From the NCBI RefSeq assembly GCF_003253745.1, contig NZ_MZXV01000027.1, forward strand, positions 124,001 to 188,000: a stretch of 64,000 nt of DNA, given 5' to 3'. This DNA is from Mesorhizobium kowhaii. Lineage in GTDB: Bacteria > Pseudomonadota > Alphaproteobacteria > Rhizobiales > Rhizobiaceae. The translations under genes were made by a program, and so were the position numbers. This document shows, piece after piece, positions 36,911-45,319 of the stretch. The notes beneath the pieces are model-generated. The model searched no databases and had not been told where the DNA came from. It was given only the letters and a program-made list of their open reading frames with translations. Within the stretch, counting starts at the first letter, position 1; each line of letters opens with the position of its first letter.

Positions 36911-36935
36911 ATTAAGTCAAGCGAATTGACTTAAT
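36911..36935. promoter_or_regulatory. Perfect palindromic operator for the ROK regulator
   Basis: ATTAAGTCAA-GCGAA-TTGACTTAAT: 10-bp perfect arms with a 5-bp spacer, 42 bp upstream of the regulator start and 142 bp upstream of the binding-protein gene. TTGACTTAAT overlaps a possible -35 box. Confidence 0.75.
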
Positions 36936-37076
36936 GGCGAAACAGACCGCAGAAGAAGACGGCCAGGGCTTTGTGCCAGTCGCCGCCCACGGTCGGGGAA
37001 ACATTGGGTCACGTGACATCAACCCGGGAAGGCAACGCAAATCGCCGGCCCGCCACATCGGAAATGGGAGAAGAAG

Positions 37077-38315
37077 ATGCTGAAATCGATCGGTAAGACA
37101 CTCTTGGGCGCAGTCTTTGTCGGAGGACTGTTCGTTCCCCATGCTTTCGCCGAAACGTCGATCAATGCGCTTTTCATGGCGCAGGCCGCCTACAGCGAGG
37201 CTGACGTGCGCGCCATGACGGACGCCTTCACCAAGGCCAATCCCGACATCAAGGTCAATCTCGAATTCGTCCCCTATGAGGGCCTGCACGACAAGACCGT
37301 GCTCGCGCAGGGGTCGGGCGGTGGCTACGACGTCGTGCTGTTCGACGTCATCTGGCCGGCCGAATACGCCACCAACAAGGTGCTGGTCGACGAGTCTTCT
37401 AAGATCACCGACGACATGAAGAAGGGCGTGCTGCCCGGCGCCTGGACCACGGTCGTGTATGAAGGCAAATACTACGGCATGCCGTGGATCCTCGACACCA
37501 AATACCTGTTCTACAACAAGGAGATCCTGGAAAAGGCCGGCATCAAGACGCCGCCGAAGACCTGGGAAGAACTCGGCGAACAGGCCAAGATCATCAAGGA
37601 CAAGGGCCTGCTGAAGACGCCGATCGCCTGGAGCTGGTCGCAGGCCGAGGCCGCGATCTGCGACTACGCAACGCTGGTCAGCGCCTATGGCGGCGACTTC
37701 CTCAAGGACGGCAAGCCGGACTTCCAGAATGGCGGCGGCGTCGCGGCGCTGAAATACATGGTCGACAGCTACAAATCGGGCCTCACCAATCCCAATTCCA
37801 AGGAGTTCCTGGAAGAGGACGTGCGCAAGGTCTTTGAGAACGGTGACGCCGCCTTCGCGCTGAACTGGACCTACATGTACAACATGGCCAACGATCCGAA
37901 GGACAGCAAGGTGGCGGGCAAGGTCGGCGTTGTGCCGGCGCCAGGCGTTAGTGGTACCAGCGAGGTGTCGGCCGTCAACGGCTCGATGGGCCTTGGCGTC
38001 ACCGCGGTCTCAAAGCATCCGGACGAGGCCTGGAAATACATTGAATTCATGACCTCGCAGGCGACGCAAAACCAGTATGCCAAGCTCTCGCTGCCGATCT
38101 GGGCATCGTCCTATGACGACCCGGCCGTCACCAAGGGTCAGGAAGAGCTGATCGCCGCCGCCAAGGTCGGCCTGGCTGCCATGTATCCGCGCCCGACCAC
38201 GCCGAAGTACCAGGAGCTGTCGACCGCCTTGCAGCAGGCGATCCAGGAATCGCTTCTTGGTCAGTCTTCGCCGGAAGACGCCTTGAAGACCGCCGCGCAA
38301 AACAGCGGCCTCTAA
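37077..38315 (+). CDS. Sugar ABC transporter substrate-binding protein
   Basis: A 412-residue periplasmic protein of the CUT1/UgpB type. The signal peptide is residues 1-25 (cleavage after AFA). It shows FTKANPDIKVNLEFVPYEGLHDK and the middle YGMPWILDTKYLFYNKEIL typical of cluster 1 binding proteins. GGGAGAAGAAG directly precedes the ATG. It is the first gene of the ROK-controlled operon. A strong hairpin follows it, probably lowering expression of the permease genes relative to the binding protein. Ligand unknown; the SIS and PfkB genes downstream suggest an amino-sugar or Amadori compound. Confidence 0.93.
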   Translation: MLKSIGKTLLGAVFVGGLFVPHAFAETSINALFMAQAAYSEADVRAMTDAFTKANPDIKVNLEFVPYEGLHDKTVLAQGSGGGYDVVLFDVIWPAEYATNKVLVDESSKITDDMKKGVLPGAWTTVVYEGKYYGMPWILDTKYLFYNKEILEKAGIKTPPKTWEELGEQAKIIKDKGLLKTPIAWSWSQAEAAICDYATLVSAYGGDFLKDGKPDFQNGGGVAALKYMVDSYKSGLTNPNSKEFLEEDVRKVFENGDAAFALNWTYMYNMANDPKDSKVAGKVGVVPAPGVSGTSEVSAVNGSMGLGVTAVSKHPDEAWKYIEFMTSQATQNQYAKLSLPIWASSYDDPAVTKGQEELIAAAKVGLAAMYPRPTTPKYQELSTALQQAIQESLLGQSSPEDALKTAAQNSGL

Positions 38316-38332
38316 GACGTTGCTCTCCAACC

Positions 38333-38358
38333 ACGGGCGGCACTACAGCGCCGCCCGT
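38333..38358 (+). terminator. Hairpin between binding-protein and permease genes
   Basis: ACGGGCGGC, 8-nt loop, GCCGCCCGT: 9-bp perfect stem 18 bp after the stop of the binding-protein gene. With no T-run it is more likely a 3' stabiliser or attenuator inside the operon than a full terminator. Confidence 0.55.
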
Positions 38359-38400
38359 CCACTTGGACGGGCAAAGGACGCTGTAGCGCTTTCTGATCTT

Positions 38401-38448
38401 GCGCATGATCCTTTCCGGAAATCGGTTCCGATTTCCGGGGTCATGCGC
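38401..38448. repeat. Dispersed intergenic palindrome, copy 2 (inside the sugar ABC operon)
   Basis: Outer arms GCGCATGA and TCATGCGC enclose a perfect inner palindrome CCGGAAATCGG-TT-CCGATTTCCGG (38415-38438). It lies in the 187-bp gap before the first permease gene. Confidence 0.7.
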
Positions 38449-38502
38449 GAGTGCCGCCCGTGCTATTTCTGAAATCTCGATGAATGAAGAGGGGCTGCTC
38501 CG

Positions 38503-39387
38503 ATGTCGGGCACCTGGATGACAACCCGTGCATGGCTGCTGATGCTGCCACTGCTCGTGGTCATGGTCGCCGTCATCGGCTGGCCGCTGGTCGATACCGT
38601 CGGGCTTTCCTTCACCGACGCCAAGCTTGTCGGCACGGGCGGCAATTTCGTCGGCTTCGACAATTATGCGAACATGCTGTCGAGCTCGAATTTTTCGCGC
38701 ACGCTGGTCACCACGACACTCTTCGCGGTGATTTCGGTCGCCGCCGAAATGGTGATCGGCGTTCTCGCGGCGCTGCTGCTCAACCAGCAGTTTCATGGCC
38801 GCGCCATCCTGCGGGCCTTGATGATCCTGCCCTGGGCGCTGCCGACGGTGGTCAACGCCACGCTGTGGCGGCTGATCTACAATCCCGAATATGGCGCGCT
38901 GAACGCCGCCCTCACACAATTGCACCTCATCGACGCCTACCGTTCCTGGCTCGGCGAGCCGGGTACGGCGCTGGCGGCGCTGATCGTCGCCGACTGCTGG
39001 AAGAATTTTCCGCTGGTGGCGCTGATCGCGCTGGCAGCGCTGCAGGCGGTGCCGCGTGACATCACTGCCGCCTCACTCGTCGACGGCGCCGGGCCCTTCA
39101 ACCGCTTCCGCTTCGTCATCCTGCCCTATCTCGCCGGCCCGCTGATGGTCGCGCTGGTGCTGCGCACCATCGAGGCCTTCAAGGTCTTCGACATCATCTG
39201 GGTTATGACCCGCGGCGGCCCGGCCAACAGCACCCGCACGCTGTCGATCCTCGTCTACCAGGAGGCCTTTTCCTTCCAGCGCGCCGGCTCCGGCGCGTCG
39301 CTGGCGCTGATCGTCACCTTGCTCGTCACCGTGCTGGCCGTCGCCTATGCGGCGCTGGTGCGGAAGACCGCCGGGAGTGCCGCCTGA
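38503..39387 (+). CDS. Sugar ABC transporter permease 1 (MalF-like)
   Basis: A 294-residue inner-membrane protein with six helices. The first helix is AWLLMLPLLVVMVAVIGWPL, and the EAA loop is ASLVDGAGPFNRFRFVILPYL. GLSFTDAKL and FVGFDNYANM near residues 40-65 are typical of CUT1 permeases of the MalF/UgpA type. Its stop overlaps the next start (GATGG), pointing to translational coupling. It forms the channel with the following permease. Confidence 0.92.
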   Translation: MSGTWMTTRAWLLMLPLLVVMVAVIGWPLVDTVGLSFTDAKLVGTGGNFVGFDNYANMLSSSNFSRTLVTTTLFAVISVAAEMVIGVLAALLLNQQFHGRAILRALMILPWALPTVVNATLWRLIYNPEYGALNAALTQLHLIDAYRSWLGEPGTALAALIVADCWKNFPLVALIALAALQAVPRDITAASLVDGAGPFNRFRFVILPYLAGPLMVALVLRTIEAFKVFDIIWVMTRGGPANSTRTLSILVYQEAFSFQRAGSGASLALIVTLLVTVLAVAYAALVRKTAGSAA

Positions 39388-40232
39388 TGGAACGCCAGAG
39401 CCCCGCCTTCAGCATCCTCATCCATGCCTGCGCTTTGCTGCTCGCCGCCGTCATCCTGGCGCCCATCGCCTGGCTGTTCATCATGAGCATATCGCCTGCC
39501 GCCGACCTTGCCGCCAAGCCGCTGCGCTGGTGGCCGCAAAGTGCTGACTTCTCCCGCTACCAGCAATTGCTGTCGACGGCCGAAAACAGCGCCGGCGCTG
39601 CCTTCACCTCATCGCTGCGCAACAGCCTCGAGATTGCCGGCATGGCGACCATCGCGGCGCTCGCCTTGGCGATCCCCGCCGGCTGGGCCGTGTCGCGCAC
39701 ACCGTCGATCGGCTGGTCGCTGTCGATGGTCATCGCCACCTATATGCTGCCGCCGGTGGCGCTGGCCGTGCCGCTCTATATGGGCCTGTCGTATCTCGGC
39801 CTGCTCAACAATGTCTTCGGTCTGGCACTGGTCTACCTGACCATACTGGCGCCCTTCACCACCTGGCTGATGAAGGCGGGCTTTGACTCGATCCCGCGCG
39901 AAATCGAGGCGGCGGCGATGATCGACGGCGCCGGCCTGTTCCAGACTTTGCGCATCATCACGCTGCCGCTGGCCGCACCTGTAATGGCGACATCGGCGCT
40001 GTTTGCCGTGCTGCTTGCCTGGGACGAATTCTTCTATGCGCTGCTGTTCACCTCGGACCAGCGCGCCAAGACCTTGACCGTCGCCATCGCCGATTTGGCC
40101 GGCGGTCGTGTTTCCGACTACGGATTGATCGCCACGGCCGGCGTGCTGGCCGCCTTGCCGCCGGTGCTGATCGGCCTAGTCATGCAGCGCGCCCTGATCT
40201 CCGGCCTGACCAGCGGCGGTGTGAAAGGATGA
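39387..40232 (+). CDS. Sugar ABC transporter permease 2 (MalG-like)
   Basis: A 281-residue protein with six membrane helices. The EAA loop reads EIEAAAMIDGAGLFQTLRII, and the N-terminal LAPIAWLFIMSISPAADL is typical of MalG/UgpE-type permeases. The start overlaps the preceding stop, and the gene overlaps the SIS gene by 4 bp, so these genes are translated as one unit. Confidence 0.92.
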   Translation: MERQSPAFSILIHACALLLAAVILAPIAWLFIMSISPAADLAAKPLRWWPQSADFSRYQQLLSTAENSAGAAFTSSLRNSLEIAGMATIAALALAIPAGWAVSRTPSIGWSLSMVIATYMLPPVALAVPLYMGLSYLGLLNNVFGLALVYLTILAPFTTWLMKAGFDSIPREIEAAAMIDGAGLFQTLRIITLPLAAPVMATSALFAVLLAWDEFFYALLFTSDQRAKTLTVAIADLAGGRVSDYGLIATAGVLAALPPVLIGLVMQRALISGLTSGGVKG

Positions 40233-41251
40233 CGATGAGTGCAGCAAAACCCCGGCCGGTCGGGCTGGCCGCGATCGACCGCGAGATGGCGCGCCAGCAT
40301 GCCGATGCGATCGCGTCGTTCGAACACAACACGGCCATGGCGGCAAAGGTCGCCGCCTCGATCCGGCGGACCGGCCGGCTGTTGCTGCTCGGCATGGGCG
40401 GCTCACATGCCGTCGGTCGCGCCGTCGAGCCGCTCTACCGCGCGCTCGGCATCGATGCGCTGGCGCTGCCGCTTTCCGAGCAACTCGGCCAGCCGCTGCT
40501 GCTGACGGGCAGGACGGTGCTCGTCACCTCGCAGTCCGGCGAAAGTGCCGAGGTCGTCAGATGGTTCTCCGAGATCGGCAGCACTGCCGATGTTTTCGGC
40601 CTGACGCTTGAAGGCGCCTCGTTCCTCGCTCGCACCGTACCTTGCCTGGTCGGCGCCGGCGGCACCGAACTGGCGTTCGCCGCGACCCGCAGCCTGACCG
40701 TGACCTTCGCCTTGCATCTGGCGATCCTAGCCGCACTCGGCGAGGATCCGAGTGCCGCGCTTGGCGCCCTGGATCAGCCACAAGACAATGACATCGCGCA
40801 GGCACTCACGGCTCTGGCCAAGGTCACGACCATCGTCACCTCGGGCCGCCGGCTGCAAGGTCTCGCCGAAGCGCTGGCACTTGGCTTCACCGAGCTGTCG
40901 CGACTGCCATGCTTTTCGCTGGAGGGTGGCCAGTTGCGTCACGGACCGATGGAGATGCTCGGCCCGCACGTCGGCGTCATACTGTTTCGCGGCAACGACC
41001 CGACGTCGGAGCTGGTGACCGCCATGGCCTTGTCCGTGGTCGAGGCCGGCGCACCGCTCGTCATCTTCGATTCGTCCGGGCAATCGCCTGTTGCGGGTGC
41101 CATCACGCTTTCATTCAAGCCGGCTTCCGGCCTCGCCGCGATCTTCGCCATGCTGCCTGTAGCGCAACGCCTGATGATCGCCTTCGCCGATGCCCGCGTC
41201 GACAACGCCGGCACGCCTGTCCGCTCCACCAAGATCACCAGGAGCGAGTGA
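40229..41251 (+). CDS. SIS-domain sugar isomerase/deglycase (GlmS-C/FrlB/AgaS-like)
   Basis: A 340-residue protein with two SIS domains. The first has LLLGMGGSHAVGRAVEPLYR and VTSQSGESAEVVRW; the second ends with the GGQLRHGPMEMLGPHVG segment, where GlmS-type enzymes have ELKHGP. The Glu is a Gln here. Family members isomerise or deglycate amino-sugar phosphates. With the PfkB kinase next to it, the pair looks like FrlB/FrlD (deglycase and kinase for fructosamines), but other amino-sugar routes fit too. Confidence 0.85.
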   Translation: MTMSAAKPRPVGLAAIDREMARQHADAIASFEHNTAMAAKVAASIRRTGRLLLLGMGGSHAVGRAVEPLYRALGIDALALPLSEQLGQPLLLTGRTVLVTSQSGESAEVVRWFSEIGSTADVFGLTLEGASFLARTVPCLVGAGGTELAFAATRSLTVTFALHLAILAALGEDPSAALGALDQPQDNDIAQALTALAKVTTIVTSGRRLQGLAEALALGFTELSRLPCFSLEGGQLRHGPMEMLGPHVGVILFRGNDPTSELVTAMALSVVEAGAPLVIFDSSGQSPVAGAITLSFKPASGLAAIFAMLPVAQRLMIAFADARVDNAGTPVRSTKITRSE

Positions 41252-42189
41252 TGCGTCCGCTTGCGGTGATCGGCAACGTCAATGTCGACCTGATTGTCGG
41301 CCCGGTAGCGCCGTGGCCTGTCGCCGGAACGGAGACCGTCGTCGACCACGACGAATTGCGCGTCGGCGGCCAGGCTGGCAACAGCGCTCTGGCCTGGGAG
41401 GCGCTGGGCGTCGATTTCGCCGTTGCCGCCAATGTCGGCGACGACCAGTTCGGCCGCTGGCTTCGCGAGGCCTTCGGCCGCCATGCCGAGAAATGGCCGG
41501 TCCGGCCTGAAGGCACGACGCTGTCCGTCGGCATGACCCACCCTGACGGTGAGCGGACCTTCTTCACCACACGTGGACATCTGCCGCGCTTCAGCCTCGC
41601 CGACGTGCTCGCCGTTCTCGACGGCAGGGCGCTCTCAGGCGGCTACGCGCTGTTGTGCGGCTCCTTCCTGACCGACGATCTGACGCGCGACTACGACGCG
41701 TTTTTCGACTGGGCGGACAGCCATGGTATTGCCGTCGCGCTCGACACCGGCTGGCCGATCGATGGCTGGACCGAGGCCAATTGCGCGGCCACCCGCGCAT
41801 GGCTGTCGCGCTGCGAGCTGGCGCTGTTCAACGAGGTCGAGACCGTGACCCTGGCCGGAATGCAGAGCCCTGTGGAGGCCGCGCGCGAGATCCGGTCGAG
41901 CATGAGGGAAGGCGCGACCTTCGTCGTCAAGCGCGGGCCGCTGGGCGCCATCGCCATCGGCCCGGATGGGGCACTCGTCGAAGCCGTCGCGCCCGATGTC
42001 CGGGTGGTCGACACGATCGGCGCCGGCGATGTCTTCAACGCCGCCTTCCTCGCCGCACTGGCCCAGGAGCAACCGCTATCGGCCTGCCTCTCCGCCGCGA
42101 CGCATGTGGCCTCGCGCGCGATTTCCACCTTGCCCCGCAACTATGGTGGGCCGATGCAGTACAGGGAATCCATCCATGAGCGCGCTTGA
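41251..42189 (+). CDS. PfkB-family carbohydrate kinase
   Basis: A 312-residue ribokinase-type kinase. The N-terminal VIGNVNVDLIVGPV and GGQAGNSALAWEALG bind the sugar; the C-terminal VVDTIGAGDVFNAAFLAALA carries the catalytic Asp of the GAGD anion hole. It probably phosphorylates the sugar brought in by the ABC transporter before the SIS enzyme acts. Its ATG shares a base with the SIS stop (TGATG), and its end overlaps the ATPase gene by 14 bp. Confidence 0.9.
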   Translation: MRPLAVIGNVNVDLIVGPVAPWPVAGTETVVDHDELRVGGQAGNSALAWEALGVDFAVAANVGDDQFGRWLREAFGRHAEKWPVRPEGTTLSVGMTHPDGERTFFTTRGHLPRFSLADVLAVLDGRALSGGYALLCGSFLTDDLTRDYDAFFDWADSHGIAVALDTGWPIDGWTEANCAATRAWLSRCELALFNEVETVTLAGMQSPVEAAREIRSSMREGATFVVKRGPLGAIAIGPDGALVEAVAPDVRVVDTIGAGDVFNAAFLAALAQEQPLSACLSAATHVASRAISTLPRNYGGPMQYRESIHERA

Positions 42190-43264
42190 AATCCGCGACA
42201 TCCGCAAGAGTTACGGCAGTGTCGAGACGCTGAAAGGCATCGACATCGCGCTGCAGAGCGGCGAATTCCTGGTGTTGCTCGGCTCGTCGGGCTGCGGAAA
42301 ATCGACGCTGCTCAACATCATCGCCGGGCTGGCCGAAGCGACAAGCGGCAATGTGCTGATCGGCGGCCGCTCGATCCTTGGCGTTCATCCCAAGAACCGC
42401 GATATCGCCATGGTCTTCCAGTCCTATGCGCTCTATCCGAACCTGACTGTCCACCGCAACATCGGCTTCGGCCTGGAGATGCGCGGGGTTGCCGCCGACG
42501 AGCGCGACAAGGCCGTGCGCGAAGCGGCGAAACTGCTGCAGATCGAGACCCTGCTCGACCGCAAGCCGAGCCAGCTTTCCGGCGGCCAGCGCCAGCGCGT
42601 CGCCATTGGCAGGGCGCTGGTGCGCAAGCCGCAGGTCTTCCTGTTCGACGAACCGCTGTCCAATCTCGACGCCAAGCTGCGCCTTGAAATGCGCACCGAG
42701 CTGAAGCGCCTGCACCAGATGCTGCAGACCACGATCGTCTACGTCACCCACGACCAGATCGAGGCGATGACGCTGGCGACCCGCATCGCGGTGATGCGCG
42801 ATGGCAGGATCGAGCAACTCGGCACGCCCGAAGAGATCTACAACCAGCCGGCGACGCTCTATGTCGCGGGCTTTGTCGGCGCGCCATCGATGAACATGCT
42901 GCAAGCGGTCGTCGCCGACGGAAGGCTGGCCATTGCCGATACCAACGTGCGGATACCCGTACCTGCACGCTATCGGAACTCGGCCCGTGACGGCGCAAAG
43001 GTCGTCGTCGGCATCAGGCCCGAAGCGCTTCGCGTGGCGACCGGTGCTGCGACGGACTTGTCGTTGCCCGTGGAGATCGAGGTCGTCGAACTGACTGGAC
43101 CCGAACTGGTCACCACGGCCCGCATCGGCCCACAGCGGCTGACGGCTTGCCTGCCGCCACGGACCCGGCTTGCCAAGGGTGAAACATGCAGCTTCGCCTT
43201 CGACGAGACAGCGTTTCGCTTGTTTGACCCGGCAACCGGCAAGGCCTGCCTGGATCAGCCCTGA
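42176..43264 (+). CDS. Sugar ABC transporter ATP-binding protein (UgpC/MalK-like)
   Basis: A 362-residue ATPase. Walker A is GSSGCGKSTLL, Q-loop VFQSYALYPNLTV, signature LSGGQRQRVAIGRAL, Walker B VFLFDEPLSNLD, H-switch YVTHDQIEA. The C-terminal ~120 residues form the MalK-type TOBE regulatory domain. It is the last gene of the ROK-controlled operon and overlaps the convergent TetR gene by 10 bp. Confidence 0.93.
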   Translation: MSALEIRDIRKSYGSVETLKGIDIALQSGEFLVLLGSSGCGKSTLLNIIAGLAEATSGNVLIGGRSILGVHPKNRDIAMVFQSYALYPNLTVHRNIGFGLEMRGVAADERDKAVREAAKLLQIETLLDRKPSQLSGGQRQRVAIGRALVRKPQVFLFDEPLSNLDAKLRLEMRTELKRLHQMLQTTIVYVTHDQIEAMTLATRIAVMRDGRIEQLGTPEEIYNQPATLYVAGFVGAPSMNMLQAVVADGRLAIADTNVRIPVPARYRNSARDGAKVVVGIRPEALRVATGAATDLSLPVEIEVVELTGPELVTTARIGPQRLTACLPPRTRLAKGETCSFAFDETAFRLFDPATGKACLDQP

Positions 43265-43821
43265 TCGATGTCCTCGCGGGTCTGTGGCGATCCCGCGATC
43301 TCAAGCAGGGACGACACCAGCAGTCGCCGTTCGTCTTTCGACAGGACATCCGCATCGAAGAGGTTCATGCTGCGCAGCCCCTCAATGGCGAGATAACAGA
43401 CCAGCAGCGACTTCAGATCCTGCGTCTCGCCCTTCAGCCGTTCGAAAAGCTGCCGCTTGAAGGTCTTTATCGGCGTCATGAAATCGGGATCCTCGGCGAT
43501 CGCCGAAAAGATCCAGGATGCCGATGGCTGCTTGTCCTCGCAATCACTTGCCGACAGCCTGATATAGACGGCGAGCGGGTTTTCGCCTTTGTCGTTGCTG
43601 TTGGCGGATTCGAGCGCTTGCCCAAATTCACGCAAATAGCCCTCGACCAGTCCCTGCATCAACTTGGCCTTGGTCGGGAAATTGTAGAGCAACCCGCCCT
43701 TCGATACGCCGGCACGGCTGGCGACCGCTTCCAGCGACAGGCTGCCGGGGCCGGATTCTCGTGCGACATCGGCCGCTGCGGCGAGAATTTTCTCGCGCGA
43801 GTTCGATCTTGGAGCTTTCAT
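43255..43821 (-). CDS. TetR-family repressor of the adjacent RND efflux genes
   Basis: A 188-residue regulator. The helix-turn-helix is LSLEAVASRAGVSKGGLLYNFPTKAKLM in two recognisable helices; the C-terminal part is a ligand-binding helical bundle. I start at ATG 43821 because GGGAGGGG lies just upstream; in-frame ATGs at 43833 and 43857 are alternatives. It is divergent from the RND adaptor gene, and a palindrome within that promoter (43859-43872) is the probable operator. Ligand unknown, likely a pump substrate. Confidence 0.9.
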   Translation of the reverse strand: MKAPRSNSREKILAAAADVARESGPGSLSLEAVASRAGVSKGGLLYNFPTKAKLMQGLVEGYLREFGQALESANSNDKGENPLAVYIRLSASDCEDKQPSASWIFSAIAEDPDFMTPIKTFKRQLFERLKGETQDLKSLLVCYLAIEGLRSMNLFDADVLSKDERRLLVSSLLEIAGSPQTREDIDQG

Positions 43822-43850
43822 GGCCCCTCCCATCGCAAGCTTAGGCCCAA

Positions 43851-43877
43851 TTGACAAGACCGTCCAGACGGTACAGT
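43851..43877 (+). promoter_or_regulatory. Efflux promoter with TetR operator between -35 and -10
   Basis: TTGACA at 43851-43856 and TACAGT at 43872-43877 (15-bp spacing) fit a sigma-70-type promoter for the RND genes. ACCGTC-CA-GACGGT at 43859-43872 is a perfect 6-bp-arm palindrome between the two boxes, so a bound repressor would block RNA polymerase. Confidence 0.6.
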
Positions 43878-43966
43878 AAGACCGCCATTATTTGAAATCG
43901 GGACCTGCAGTCGATATGTGTCCCGATGTCCGAGCTTCGCGCCGGATTTCGACTGAGGGGACTTCC

Positions 43967-45319
43967 TTGTTCAAGCGCATCCTTCGTATCGTCATCATCG
44001 CCCTTGTTCTGCTCGTCCTCGTCGTCGTGGTCGGCGGCATTGTCGGCTTTAACTTCCTGCGCGACAACGGCATTAAGCAGTATTTCGCCTCGATGAAACC
44101 ACCGGCGGCGACCGTGTCGACGACGATCGCCAAGCCGTTGACCTGGACACCGGGCGTCGAGGCGATCGGCACGGTCAGGGCGGTGCGTGGTGTCGATCTG
44201 ACGGTTGAAACCACCGGCATCGTCAAGGAGATCCTGTTTCACGCCAATCAGAAGGTTGCGTACGGCGCGGTCCTGCTGCAACTCGACGGTGCGGTCGAGC
44301 GCGCGGATCTAGAAGCGACGAAGGCGCAAGTGGCGCTCGTCCAGATGGCGCTGACGCGCGCCATTGAACTGCAGAGGCGCGGCGTTAACGCAGAGGCTAC
44401 GCTCGACACGGCGCGGGCAACCGCATCGGCAACTGCCGCGCAAGTGAACAAACTGCAGGCGGTGCTCGACCAAAAGCAGTTGACGGCGCCTTTCAGCGGC
44501 ACGGTGGGTATCCCGAAAATCGACCTCGGCCAATACCTGGCGCCCGGCACCGTAGTGGTGACGCTACAGGATCTCGACACGATGCGGGTCGATTTCACGG
44601 TACCGGAACAACAGCTGCCTTCGCTGAAGATCGGTCAAACGGTGCGGCTGGGAATCGGCGGCGGCGAGATGCCCTACGCCGGCACCATTCGCGGCATCGA
44701 CCCGAAAATCGACCCTTCGAGCCGGCTGGTAAACGTGCGGGCCGAGGTCGCCAACACCGAAGGCAAATTGACCCCCGGCCAGTTCGTGCAGGTTCGTGTC
44801 GAACTGCCTGAAGAGCAGAATGTGCTGGCGCTGCCACAGACGGCGCTGACCACCAGCCTCTATGGCGACTATATATTCGTGGTGCAGCCGGCGAAGCCAG
44901 CCGAAGCGCCCCCCACGCAAGCAGCCAAGCCGGAAGAAAAGCCCGCCGCGTCGGCAACCGAGAAACCGGCGGACGCCCAGCCCGCAGACACCAAGCCGGC
45001 TGATGCCAAGCCGGCTGATGCCATGAAGCCGGCGGCTGATGCAACCAAGCCTGCCGCCGATGCGGCAAAGCCAGCGGACAAGCCTGCCGATCCGGCCAAG
45101 CCGGCGGCGGAAGGCGACAAGCCTGCGCTGGTGCTGTCGCAGGTCTTCGTCAAGCCAGGCCGCCGCAATCAAGGTATGGTCGAGATCGTCGAGGGGCTGA
45201 AGGCCGGTGACGAGGTCGTTACCGCCGGTCAGAACCGGCTATTCAATGGCATGTCCGTAGCCGTCGACAACACCATCGACCCGACCAAATCGGCGAACAA
45301 GCAGGCCGACCCGCAATGA
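43967..45319 (+). CDS. RND efflux periplasmic adaptor (membrane fusion) protein
   Basis: About 450 residues. One N-terminal anchor (ILRIVIIALVLLVLVVVVGG) is followed by the lipoyl/hairpin region (VDLTVETTGIVKEILFHANQKV), an alpha-hairpin and beta-barrel (VGIPKIDLGQYLAPGTVVV). Between the barrel and the last domain is an unusual 80-residue stretch made of KPAD/KPAA-like repeats. I chose TTG 43967, with GAGGGG 6 bp upstream; an earlier TTG at 43892 would add 25 residues. It links the RND pump to an outer-membrane channel, which is not encoded here. It overlaps the pump gene by 4 bp. Confidence 0.92.
   Translation: MFKRILRIVIIALVLLVLVVVVGGIVGFNFLRDNGIKQYFASMKPPAATVSTTIAKPLTWTPGVEAIGTVRAVRGVDLTVETTGIVKEILFHANQKVAYGAVLLQLDGAVERADLEATKAQVALVQMALTRAIELQRRGVNAEATLDTARATASATAAQVNKLQAVLDQKQLTAPFSGTVGIPKIDLGQYLAPGTVVVTLQDLDTMRVDFTVPEQQLPSLKIGQTVRLGIGGGEMPYAGTIRGIDPKIDPSSRLVNVRAEVANTEGKLTPGQFVQVRVELPEEQNVLALPQTALTTSLYGDYIFVVQPAKPAEAPPTQAAKPEEKPAASATEKPADAQPADTKPADAKPADAMKPAADATKPAADAAKPADKPADPAKPAAEGDKPALVLSQVFVKPGRRNQGMVEIVEGLKAGDEVVTAGQNRLFNGMSVAVDNTIDPTKSANKQADPQ

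Noticed and set aside
44885..45125. Repeats in the RND adaptor gene as a CRISPR or minisatellite array
   Set aside because: They are degenerate codon-level repeats within a coding frame, not uniform DNA repeats with spacers.
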